In this document: in pieces, positions 1 to 5,534 of the stretch
Layout of the letters: each line of letters opens with the position of its first letter
Position numbering within the stretch: the stretch's first letter is position 1
Source: Litoribrevibacter sp041590855
GTDB lineage: Bacteria; Pseudomonadota; Gammaproteobacteria; Pseudomonadales; Litoribrevibacteraceae
Length of the DNA: 5,901 nucleotides
Assembly: GCA_041590855.1 (NCBI GenBank)
Contig: JBFHTA010000249.1
Coordinates: forward strand, 1-5,901
Direction of reading: 5' to 3'
Notes under the pieces: model-generated
The model's database searches: none
What the model was told of the DNA's origin: nothing
What the model saw: only the letters and a program-made list of their open reading frames with translations
Made by a program: the position numbers and the translations under genes

Positions 1-300
1 CTTCGCATTCATTATGTCGTCAGTGGCTTTGCTTTCTTCGATGGAGCCAAACAGCTCAGAGGCCAGCCCGCCCAAATGCTGATTTACATTGCGAATGGTC
101 TGGTATACCTGACCGGATACTTCATCGTGGCGTTGTTTTAACTCCGACATCAGAATAGGGTTAGCCGGTGACAGTTTGATGATCTCATAACTGGTGTCGG
201 CGATGGTGCCATGGACGCTTTGCACTGTGGTAATAGTGTTATCGATCATGGTTTGCGCAAAATCTTTGGCGATTTCGATGCGGTTGATAAGCTTGTTCAT
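1..300 (-). CDS. Small helical protein of unknown function, third gene of the desCB operon (partial, C-terminus cut by window edge)
   Basis: An uninterrupted reading frame of 100 codons begins at an ATG (300-298) and runs off the left edge with no stop. It starts MNKLINRIEIAKDFAQTMID and the visible part reads like a soluble, mostly alpha-helical protein: no signal peptide, no membrane segment, no cysteine, and a spread of Asn/Gln/Ile/Val/Glu suggesting amphipathic helices (about residues 1-45 and 55-95) separated by a Pro-containing turn near residues 44-48 (LSPANP). The start is well supported: a perfect AGGAGG lies 5 bases upstream and overlaps the stop of the desaturase gene, so the two are almost certainly co-transcribed. 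I do not recognise the family. A phasin-like or lipid-surface-binding helical protein would fit the shape and the lipid context, but that is inference only. Confidence 0.75.
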   Translation of the reverse strand, partial: MNKLINRIEIAKDFAQTMIDNTITTVQSVHGTIADTSYEIIKLSPANPILMSELKQRHDEVSGQVYQTIRNVNQHLGGLASELFGSIEESKATDDIMNAK

Positions 301-305
301 GGAAG

Positions 306-311
306 CCTCCT
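306..311 (-). promoter_or_regulatory. Shine-Dalgarno AGGAGG overlapping the desB stop codon
   Basis: On the minus strand the sequence reads TAGGAGGCTTCCATG. The TAG (312-310) ends the desaturase and its last two bases are part of the AGGAGG that serves the next gene, with a 5-base spacer. This fixes the start of the small third gene at 300. Confidence 0.8.
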
Positions 312-1524
312 ATGCGAGCGCTTTTTCGGGAATCGCTTTCTTTGGCAGCGGATTCTTATCAGGTAATGAATATTGAAGGATTCGTTTCAAAACACTGAAA
401 TACTGCTTGCCGAAGCTGTTGGTATTGTAGGGTACCCCATAGGTGTCACAGATCTCTTTGACTTTAAGCGACATCTTTGGATATCTGTGCGCTGGTATGT
501 CCGGAAACAGGTGATGTTCAATCTGATAGCTCAGATGGCCGCTCATAATGTGCAGCCAGCGGCCTCCGGTGAAATTACTGGAGCCTAACATCTGGCGTAA
601 ATACCAAGCGCCCTGTGACTCATTTTCACACTCTTCCTGAGTGAAGGTGTGGGCGTCCTGGGTGAAGTGTCCGCAGAAAATAATGGTGGAGGCCCAGAGG
701 TTGCGTCCCAGGTTAGCCAAGGCATTGCCCGCCAGCACTTTCAGGGCAAACGGGCCTGCCAGTAACGGAAACAGGATGTAGTCTTTAAACACCTGACGAG
801 ACGCTTTTTTACTAATGCGTTTCAGGAAGGGGATTTTTTCTTTCAGCGAGATTTCTCTTCGGCGGATGCGTTCCGACTCTAACTCGTGCAAACCCACGCC
901 CCACTGGAAAAACACGCTTAATAACCCGTAGTTGATGAACTGAAACAGGTGTCTAGGCTTCCAGGGCGTATCGTCGCTCAGGCGTAAGACAGCGTAGCCG
1001 TAATCCCGATCTTTACCGAGAATGTTGGTGTAGGTGTGGTGTTCGTAGTTATGGGTTTTACGCCAGGATTCGGAATCACATACGGTGTCCCATTCGTAAG
1101 TTTGGGAGTTCAGTTTTGGGTCGTTCATCCAGTCGTATTGACCGTGCATAATGTTGTGCCCGATTTCCATGTTTTCCATGATTTTGGAGACAGAAAGAAG
1201 CCCAACGCCTGCCAGCCAGGTAATTGGATTAATACTAAAGTGAATCAGGGTACGACCTGAAATCTCACAGACACGTTGTTTTCGAATGATACTGCGAATG
1301 TAGTCTGCGTCTTCCTGACCGACTTCTTTTAAGGTCTCTTCTCGTAGGGCGGTTAATTCCTTACCGAATTCTTCCAGTTGTTCATCGGTCATCCAATGGT
1401 TGAATTTGGTCGTGGTGGCCAGTTCTTTCTTGATGGGTGCCAATTCTTCTTTGGCTTGTGCCAAGTCTTTTTTAGTGGGTGTTAGGTCTTGTTCTGCTAA
1501 CTGGGTTTCAACAATGCTATTCAT
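310..1524 (-). CDS. desB: Membrane acyl-CoA (delta-9 type) fatty acid desaturase, DesB-like
   Basis: A 404-residue membrane di-iron desaturase (fatty acid desaturase family, PF00487 type). It would insert a cis double bond into saturated long-chain acyl-CoA, using O2 and electrons from the reductase encoded just upstream. Seen in the protein (numbering from the chosen ATG): histidine box 1 HNIMH (123-127), box 2 HNYEHH (158-163), box 3 QIEHH (334-338), plus His286 and His330 nearby. Hydrophobic stretches lie near 94-115, 193-212, 248-270 and 276-286. The length is close to P. aeruginosa DesB. The N-terminus carries three Lys/Glu-rich heptads (residues 18-38). Start choice: the longest frame begins at a GTG (1545) inside the upstream gene, but the ATG at 1524-1522 has TAAGGA 8 bases upstream, so I prefer it. 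Substrate and double-bond position are inferred from the desT/desC/desB gene order; other family members act on phospholipids or linoleoyl substrates. Confidence 0.92.
   Translation of the reverse strand: MNSIVETQLAEQDLTPTKKDLAQAKEELAPIKKELATTTKFNHWMTDEQLEEFGKELTALREETLKEVGQEDADYIRSIIRKQRVCEISGRTLIHFSINPITWLAGVGLLSVSKIMENMEIGHNIMHGQYDWMNDPKLNSQTYEWDTVCDSESWRKTHNYEHHTYTNILGKDRDYGYAVLRLSDDTPWKPRHLFQFINYGLLSVFFQWGVGLHELESERIRRREISLKEKIPFLKRISKKASRQVFKDYILFPLLAGPFALKVLAGNALANLGRNLWASTIIFCGHFTQDAHTFTQEECENESQGAWYLRQMLGSSNFTGGRWLHIMSGHLSYQIEHHLFPDIPAHRYPKMSLKVKEICDTYGVPYNTNSFGKQYFSVLKRILQYSLPDKNPLPKKAIPEKALA
1411..1473 (-). repeat. Three in-frame 21-bp repeats encoding N-terminal heptads of DesB
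   Basis: Three consecutive units encode KKDLAQA, KEELAPI and KKELATT (DesB residues 18-38). Lys at position 1, an acid at 3, Leu at 4 and Ala at 5 are kept in every unit. The DNA is also similar between units (GACTTGGCAC, GAATTGGCAC, GAACTGGCCA), consistent with tandem duplication. The pattern predicts a charged helix or short coiled coil on the cytosolic side, ahead of the first membrane segment. Confidence 0.7.
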
Positions 1525-1532
1525 AATCTTAT

Positions 1533-1538
1533 TCCTTA
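1533..1538 (-). promoter_or_regulatory. Shine-Dalgarno TAAGGA overlapping the desC stop codon
   Basis: The minus strand reads TAAGGAATAAGATTATG. The TAA (1538-1536) terminates desC and is itself part of the ribosome binding site for desB, 8 bases before the ATG at 1524. This decides the desB start against the GTG at 1545, which lies inside desC with no comparable site. Confidence 0.65.
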
Positions 1539-2747
1539 GGTCCACTGATGAATCACCAAATCGCTGGTGGCATAAGTAACGCAGGGTTGGATGTGCGATT
1601 GATCGTGCGGAATGGCCTTGCCTGTCTGACCGTTGATCAGCTCTCCTTCCGGACGCTTACATTTGCATTCGTGGCAGATGCCTGCTCGGCAGCCGTATTT
1701 GGGGTTCAGTCCCGCTTGTTCAGCCATGTCCAGTAACGACGATTCGCCTTCGTTGATCAGAGTGTGATCTGTAGGCTCAAAGTAGGTGGTAAGTTTCCCT
1801 TGGGTGGGTTTGATGGCCGGTTTGGCCGCGCCAAAACGCTCAAGCTGAATGTGGTCTTCGGCAATACCGTGCTTTCTGAGCCCTGTTTGCATACTTTCCA
1901 TGAAGGCACTTGGCCCACAGATAAAGGCGTCGGTGGTGCTTGGCTCGTTGATCCATTGGCGAAGTTGCTTGGTGGTTAAGTACCCATGGTCATCGCTGGC
2001 ATGAAAGTGAAGATCAAAGTCGGCTTGATGTTCGGCAAGTTGACGAAGACGTTCGAGGTAAATGGCGTCGCCCTCGTTGTTCGTGGTGTACACCAAGGTG
2101 ATTTTTGGGTGGTTGAACGTGCGATCTTCCATTAACTGTTCAATCATCGACTTGATGGGAGTGATGCCACTGCCACCTGCCAGGAACAAGTACTGGCTGG
2201 CTTCTTCTGGGATGTCCTTTGGTTGCTCTTGATTGTTGGAGGCGTTTTCCTGAGCACCTGTCAGTTGATAACTGAACACGCCCTGGGCATGAGAAAGATA
2301 GACAAGATCGGCTTCAGCTATATGGTCTTTGATGTGGTTGGACACTTTGCCATTCGGAATCGCCTTAACGGTAATGCTGATTAAACCGGTTCGCTCAAAG
2401 TCCGCCGGGCTGTTGGACAATGAGTAACAACGTCGAACCCGGCTACCATTAATTTCACATTCGAAGGTCACATATTGACCTGGTTTAAAGCCTTGCCACT
2501 TTGCGGGTGGCTTTAACCATAAGGTGGTTGAATCAGCCGTAGGATGCTCTTTCTTGATGATCTGAGCGGCCATGCGTTGCTGATCCCATCGAGGGTCGGC
2601 TTCACATAGTACGAAATTTACATAGTCCTGGAGCTGGCCGGACTGTTGCCAAAAATACTCACCCAACTTGTATAGCCAGGTGTAAGTCCAAGCCATACCG
2701 ATCATGGGTGATACACGTGATGGGTTTGATTTAAATGCGGTAGACAT
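1536..2747 (-). CDS. desC: Ferredoxin/flavodoxin-reductase-like NAD(P)H oxidoreductase with C-terminal [2Fe-2S] domain, DesC-like
   Basis: A 403-residue soluble electron-transfer protein expected to take electrons from NAD(P)H to FAD, to [2Fe-2S], and on to the desaturase. Domain order (from the ATG): an N-terminal leader of about 55 residues; an FAD-binding barrel with RCYSLS (106-111) and GKVSNHI (133-139); an NAD(P)-binding domain with GGSGITP (191-197) and CGPSAFM (277-283); and a plant-type ferredoxin domain with C353-x4-C358-x2-C361 and C389 as cluster ligands. A polar Asn/Gln/Glu-rich insert (about 164-184) sits between the flavin and nucleotide domains. Start: the frame can be extended to a GTG at 2771, but that codon lies inside an operator and next to the predicted transcription start. 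The ATG at 2747-2745 follows AAAGGAG with a 9-base spacer. It is the first gene of the operon; the next begins 11 bases after its stop. Family assignment is firm; the specific DesC role rests on gene order. Confidence 0.92.
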   Translation of the reverse strand: MSTAFKSNPSRVSPMIGMAWTYTWLYKLGEYFWQQSGQLQDYVNFVLCEADPRWDQQRMAAQIIKKEHPTADSTTLWLKPPAKWQGFKPGQYVTFECEINGSRVRRCYSLSNSPADFERTGLISITVKAIPNGKVSNHIKDHIAEADLVYLSHAQGVFSYQLTGAQENASNNQEQPKDIPEEASQYLFLAGGSGITPIKSMIEQLMEDRTFNHPKITLVYTTNNEGDAIYLERLRQLAEHQADFDLHFHASDDHGYLTTKQLRQWINEPSTTDAFICGPSAFMESMQTGLRKHGIAEDHIQLERFGAAKPAIKPTQGKLTTYFEPTDHTLINEGESSLLDMAEQAGLNPKYGCRAGICHECKCKRPEGELINGQTGKAIPHDQSHIQPCVTYATSDLVIHQWT

Positions 2748-2756
2748 GATGTTGTA

Positions 2757-2763
2757 CTCCTTT
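2757..2763 (-). promoter_or_regulatory. Shine-Dalgarno AAAGGAG for desC
   Basis: AAAGGAG on the minus strand lies 9 bases before the ATG at 2747. It touches the proximal edge of operator 1, so the GTG at 2771 is unlikely to be the start. Confidence 0.7.
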
Positions 2764-2780
2764 GTGTACACTTGTTCACT
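2763..2780. promoter_or_regulatory. Operator 1, candidate DesT binding palindrome at the desC start site
   Basis: The plus strand reads TGTGTACACTTGTTCACT: half-sites TGTGTACA and TGTTCACT around a central CT, with 6 of 8 positions symmetric. It shares ACACTTGTWCACTAA with operator 2 (14 of 15 bases over 2768-2782 and 2809-2823), with centres 41 bp apart, about four helical turns. It covers the predicted transcription start of desC, where a bound TetR-type repressor would block initiation. Assignment to DesT is inferred from position and symmetry. Confidence 0.65.
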
Positions 2781-2809
2781 AACTTATGAGTGAGAGGGTT
2801 TTCAGTCAA
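2781..2809 (-). promoter_or_regulatory. Predicted sigma-70 promoter of the desC-desB operon
   Basis: On the minus strand a -35 box TTGACT (2809-2804, five of six consensus bases) is followed after 17 bases by TAAGTT (2786-2781). An alternative -10, CATAAG (2788-2783), has a 15-base spacer. Transcription would begin near 2774, giving a leader of about 27 bases with the AAAGGAG site. The -35 lies inside operator 2 and the start inside operator 1. The -35 is good; the -10 is weak, as expected of a regulated promoter. Confidence 0.5.
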
Positions 2810-2821
2810 CACTTGTACACT
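2804..2821. promoter_or_regulatory. Operator 2, candidate DesT palindrome overlapping the desC -35 box
   Basis: The plus strand reads AGTCAACACTTGTACACT: half-sites AGTCAACA and TGTACACT around a central CT, with 6 of 8 positions symmetric. The base that departs from the AGTGAACA half-site implied by operator 1 (C at 2807) is also the one that creates the TTGACT -35 box on the minus strand. The site appears to serve as promoter element and operator at once. Confidence 0.6.
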
Positions 2822-2960
2822 AATGTTGGCGCTGTTGATCAAAGAGTTGTCGTGCTTGGATAGCGTAAGCCTGCTTTATATATAGATGAGATCAGATCCT
2901 TGAGACGTATTAGGTTTTGGAATTCAAAGATAGCGTCATAAAGTGGTCGTCATTTTGAAA

Positions 2961-2966
2961 TATATT
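2961..2966 (+). promoter_or_regulatory. desT: Possible -10 box of desT
   Basis: TATATT matches five of six consensus bases and would place transcription start near 2973, inside operator 3 and about 30 bases before the desT ATG. No good -35 is seen at 16-18 bases. A competing candidate is TTGGAT (2856-2861), 17 bases, TATATA (2879-2884), which would give a leader of more than 100 bases. Neither is certain. Confidence 0.3.
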
Positions 2967-2984
2967 GGTGTACACTCATGCACA
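2967..2984. promoter_or_regulatory. Operator 3, weaker DesT-like site in front of desT
   Basis: The plus strand reads GGTGTACACTCATGCACA. The left half and centre (GGTGTACA, CT) match the other two operators well, while the right half keeps only about 4 of 8 positions. The octamer GTGTACAC here (2968-2975) is identical to that in operator 1 (2764-2771). It ends 19 bases before the desT start, so it would fit weak autoregulation. Confidence 0.45.
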
Positions 2985-3003
2985 AAATTTAATGGGATAA
3001 GAT

Positions 3004-3591
3004 ATGAGTCGGGAAGAGCGTAAACGACAAACACGAAAAGCCTTGATGGACTCAGCGTTAGGGTTGATTGAGCAAGGCCAGCACTTTTCAAACATTTCGC
3101 TTCGGGAAGTGGCTAAAAATGCGGGCGTGGTGCCCACGTCGTTTTATCGTCATTTTCAGGATATGGAAGAATTAGGGCTTAACCTGATTGATGAGTTCTC
3201 TGTGCTGTTACGACGTGTTCGCAGTGATGTTTTGTCGGCTGAACAGACAATAACTGTCGATGCTCTGCTCGATATTTACGTTGAGACCATTACAGACAAT
3301 CCGGCACTGTTTATGTTTATCCAGCAATGCCGAACCAGTGAACATCAGGAAATTCGAAATACCATTCGACAGGAACTACAGGGTTTGGCAGGAGAGCTGG
3401 CTTCGGAGCTTCGCGTCGCCTTCCCTAATGTCAGTCGTCAACGATTAACCCCGCTAAGTCAGGTGGTGGTGCTCTTTCTGATGGATGCAATGATTGATGT
3501 GTTGGATCAAACGGCCTTGGGGGTTGAGCAGTCCAGAATCGTTGCCCGCTTGCTTGAGCAAATTGGCGTTATCAGTGCAGCGCTGAAATGA
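3004..3591 (+). CDS. desT: TetR-family transcriptional regulator of unsaturated fatty acid synthesis, DesT/FabR-like
   Basis: A 195-residue one-component repressor. The N-terminal DNA-binding domain covers about residues 5-55, with the helix-turn-helix at about 31-51: ISLREVAKNAGVV then the recognition helix PTSFYRHF, a pattern typical of DesT and FabR. The rest (about 56-195) is the helical ligand-binding and dimerisation domain; TSEHQEIRN (111-119) falls where these proteins keep a conserved helix. In P. aeruginosa DesT binds acyl-CoA: unsaturated acyl-CoA promotes operator binding and saturated acyl-CoA relieves it, so desCB rises when saturated chains accumulate. The divergent position to desC, with shared operators between, supports the same role here. 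The ATG follows a weak GGGAT site. FabR is the alternative name, but the desCB neighbourhood favours DesT. Confidence 0.88.
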   Translation: MSREERKRQTRKALMDSALGLIEQGQHFSNISLREVAKNAGVVPTSFYRHFQDMEELGLNLIDEFSVLLRRVRSDVLSAEQTITVDALLDIYVETITDNPALFMFIQQCRTSEHQEIRNTIRQELQGLAGELASELRVAFPNVSRQRLTPLSQVVVLFLMDAMIDVLDQTALGVEQSRIVARLLEQIGVISAALK

Positions 3592-3648
3592 TCTGTATGG
3601 GCATCTCGGCTGGCTTTAATCCGCTGGGGATACGTTTATTTAGACCGT

Positions 3649-3724
3649 AAAAAACCAGTGTCGATGATCCGTTAACTACCAGGGGGCAATCCTGATGCTG
3701 TAGTAAACGACACATCGACACCGG
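3649..3724 (-). terminator. Rho-independent terminator of the acyl-CoA dehydrogenase gene
   Basis: Arms at 3655-3666 and 3713-3724 are inverted repeats of 12 bases (CCAGTGTCGATG and CATCGACACCGG). In minus-strand RNA all 12 positions pair (CCGGUGUCGAUG with CAUCGACACUGG, one G-U wobble), and the stem is followed directly by six U residues (3654-3649). In plus-strand RNA the wobble becomes an A-C mismatch and no U tract follows, so the element should act mainly on the minus strand, starting 17 bases after the stop at 3741. The 46-base loop is longer than usual and may hold a small inner hairpin (CAGG/CCTG). No convincing terminator for desT was seen; a 4-bp hairpin at 3619-3631 before a T-rich run is too weak to call. 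Confidence 0.6.
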
Positions 3725-3740
3725 CGTTAAGGGTGTTGGG

Positions 3741-5510
3741 TCAGAACTCTTCGGGGGCGAAGGTCATGAGAGTATCTTTCCCTGCTTGTATGTCTGCAGC
3801 CAGTTGATCTGTTTCCGGGCTGTATAACCGGAAAAAGTGATCGGCGGCTTTTTTCTTACCGGATAGAAACTCACTACGGTAATGGGTTTGCGTATCGGGT
3901 CTGCCGGATTGCTCTGCGATCTTCGCCCAAAATACTCCCAGAGTGGTCAACGCGAACAGCCTCAGCAAGGGGCTGGCAACCGCAGCCGCTTGTTCCGTGT
4001 CTGCTTGACTGTTGGCTTGAATCCAGTTCAAAGTCTGTTTGAGAGTGCCCAGCATACGTTGACAGTGTTCAATGTGCAGATTGTTGCTGATGCCTTCAAG
4101 CAAGTTATGCATGGCTTCAAAGTAGGTGAGCACTAACCTGCCATTGTGCATTGGCAATTTACGGCCAACCAAGTCCAATGCCTGAATACCATTCGTGCCT
4201 TCGTAAATTCGGGCAATTCGACCATCGCGAAGCAGTTGTTCTACGGGCCAGTCTTGGGTAAATCCGGCGCCGCCCATGGACTGCAACGCCTGATCTACTG
4301 ACATGAAGCCTTCATCTGTGAGGAAAGACTTCACGATGGGGGTCATGATTTGGACGAGATCGTCGGAGTGCTGTCGCTGCTTGGTGTCTTCATGCGCGTG
4401 ACTTAGGTCAAGGTGCAAGCCAGTCCAATAGGCCATTGCCCGTGATCCTTCAATCATTAGCTTTTGACGAAGTAACATTCTGCGGACATCGGGGTGGACG
4501 ATGATAGGGTCGGCTTTACGCTCTGGATATTTTGGTCCGGACATCGCCCGGCTTTGCAAGCGTTCTTTGGCAAAGCCAAGAGAGATTTGATAGCCGGTTT
4601 CTGCCAACCCAAGCCCTTGAATGCCAACCATAATCCGCGCGGCGTTCATCATGGTAAACATGCACTTTAAGCCCTGGTTGGGCTCACCGATCAACCAGCC
4701 TTTGGCGTCTTCAAAGTTCATTACACAGGTGGCAGATCCTTTAATGCCCATCTTATGTTCCAGACCACCACAAAAAGCGCTGTTCCGGCTGCCATCTTCG
4801 AGGAATTTGGGCACTAAGAACAAAGAAATCCCTTTGCTCGAATCAGGAGCATCAGGGAGCTTGGCCAGTACCAGGTGGATAATGTTATCGGAGAGGTCCT
4901 GTTCTCCTCCGGTAATCCATATTTTGGTTCCGGTAATGGTGTAGCTACCATCATCCAAGGGCTTGGCCTTGGTCGAGATCAGCCCCAGGTCTGTTCCACA
5001 GTGGGGCTCCGTCAGACACATGGTACCTGTCCACACCCCTTCAATCAGCTTTCCTAAGTATTTGTCTTGTAAGCCTTTATCAGCGTGTAAGGAGAGCGCG
5101 TCGATTGCCCCGTGGGAGAGCCCGGGGTACATTCCCAAGGAAAGGTTGGAAGAGCAGACCATCTCGTCGACCACCATTTTCAACAGATGAGGTAGCCCCT
5201 GGCCTCCAAACCCGGTGGGTGCTGATAAACCACTCCAGCCGCCTTCCCGGTAAAGCTGATAGGCTTCTTTGAAACCGGTAGGGGTTGTCACAGCGTGAGT
5301 TTCGGGATCATAGGTGCAGCCTTCCCGGTCACCGACCTGGTTGATGGGCCAGAGTGCGTGTTCTGCTAACTTGGCGGCCTCTTCGATAATAAGTCGAGCC
5401 GTTTCTTTCGTGGCGTCTTCAAAGCGACTGTATTCCGATAACTGATGCGCCTGGAGTACGTCGAACAGAATGAAGTTGATATCCTCTAACGGTGCTTTGT
5501 ATTGAGTCAC
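3741..5510 (-). CDS. Acyl-CoA dehydrogenase, long (C-terminally extended) FadE-type
   Basis: A 589-residue FAD enzyme that oxidises acyl-CoA to trans-2-enoyl-CoA, the first step of beta-oxidation. Order of parts: the short N-terminal segment typical of this long subfamily (residues 1-30, YKAPLEDINFILFDVL); the N-terminal helical domain; the mid beta-domain with the flavin-contacting LTEPHCGTDLG (167-177) and KIWITGG (196-202); the C-terminal helical domain with RIARIYEGTNGIQALDL (431-447), where Glu437 is in the position of the catalytic base of medium-chain dehydrogenases; then an extension of about 120 residues (470-589, PF12806 type) absent from the short ~390-residue enzymes. It starts at GTG with AGAGG 5 bases upstream, and the residues from the GTG match the family's N-terminus. 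It converges on desT and appears to be its own unit. Chain-length preference cannot be read; the name fadE is avoided because E. coli FadE is a different, longer protein. Confidence 0.93.
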   Translation of the reverse strand: MTQYKAPLEDINFILFDVLQAHQLSEYSRFEDATKETARLIIEEAAKLAEHALWPINQVGDREGCTYDPETHAVTTPTGFKEAYQLYREGGWSGLSAPTGFGGQGLPHLLKMVVDEMVCSSNLSLGMYPGLSHGAIDALSLHADKGLQDKYLGKLIEGVWTGTMCLTEPHCGTDLGLISTKAKPLDDGSYTITGTKIWITGGEQDLSDNIIHLVLAKLPDAPDSSKGISLFLVPKFLEDGSRNSAFCGGLEHKMGIKGSATCVMNFEDAKGWLIGEPNQGLKCMFTMMNAARIMVGIQGLGLAETGYQISLGFAKERLQSRAMSGPKYPERKADPIIVHPDVRRMLLRQKLMIEGSRAMAYWTGLHLDLSHAHEDTKQRQHSDDLVQIMTPIVKSFLTDEGFMSVDQALQSMGGAGFTQDWPVEQLLRDGRIARIYEGTNGIQALDLVGRKLPMHNGRLVLTYFEAMHNLLEGISNNLHIEHCQRMLGTLKQTLNWIQANSQADTEQAAAVASPLLRLFALTTLGVFWAKIAEQSGRPDTQTHYRSEFLSGKKKAADHFFRLYSPETDQLAADIQAGKDTLMTFAPEEF

Positions 5511-5521
5511 ATAGACCTCTC
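5507..5521 (-). promoter_or_regulatory. Start region of the acyl-CoA dehydrogenase: SD GAGAGG, GTG start overlapped by an AUG-stop
   Basis: The minus strand reads GAGAGGTCTATGTGACT. GAGAGG (5521-5516) is 5 bases before the GTG (5510-5508). An ATG (5512-5510) overlaps the GTG in another frame and is followed at once by TGA (5509-5507), a minimal one-codon start-stop. The protein frame shows GTG is the true start. Confidence 0.6.
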
Positions 5522-5534
5522 TTATGCTGAGCTT

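Noticed and set aside
194..376. Plus-strand open frames at 194-376, 373-588, 1036-1260, 1548-1736 and 1764-1979
   Set aside because: They lie antisense to the operon genes, whose protein families or start signals are clear; no ribosome sites or recognisable products.
1524..1545. GTG at 1545 as the start of the desaturase
   Set aside because: It lies inside the end of desC without a ribosome binding site, while the ATG at 1524 has TAAGGA at good spacing.
2086..2093. GTGTACAC octamer inside desC
   Set aside because: Same octamer as in operators 1 and 3, but it encodes conserved-looking Val-Tyr-Thr of the nucleotide-binding domain and the flanks do not extend the operator pattern.
2747..2771. 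GTG at 2771 as the start of desC
   Set aside because: The codon is within the operator palindrome and beside the predicted transcription start; the ATG at 2747 has a strong AAAGGAG.
2835..2842. TTGATCAA as an FNR/Anr box
   Set aside because: The half-sites lack the required four-base spacer, so it does not fit the motif.
2859..2936. 8-bp direct repeat GATAGCGT (2859-2866 and 2929-2936) in the divergent control region
   Set aside because: Exact but short, without symmetry or link to a promoter element; too little to call.
3260..3448. Alternative plus-strand frame within desT
   Set aside because: It overlaps the well-supported TetR-family frame and has no family features.
3655..3730. Integron attC-like site suggested by the long-loop inverted repeat and nearby GTTAAGG
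   Set aside because: No matching RYYYAAC partner at the other end, no gene cassette or integrase, and the stem-plus-U-tract is better explained as a terminator.
3882..5190. Plus-strand frames at 3882-4136, 4621-4944, 4875-5057 and 4963-5190
   Set aside because: All are antisense shadows of the acyl-CoA dehydrogenase.
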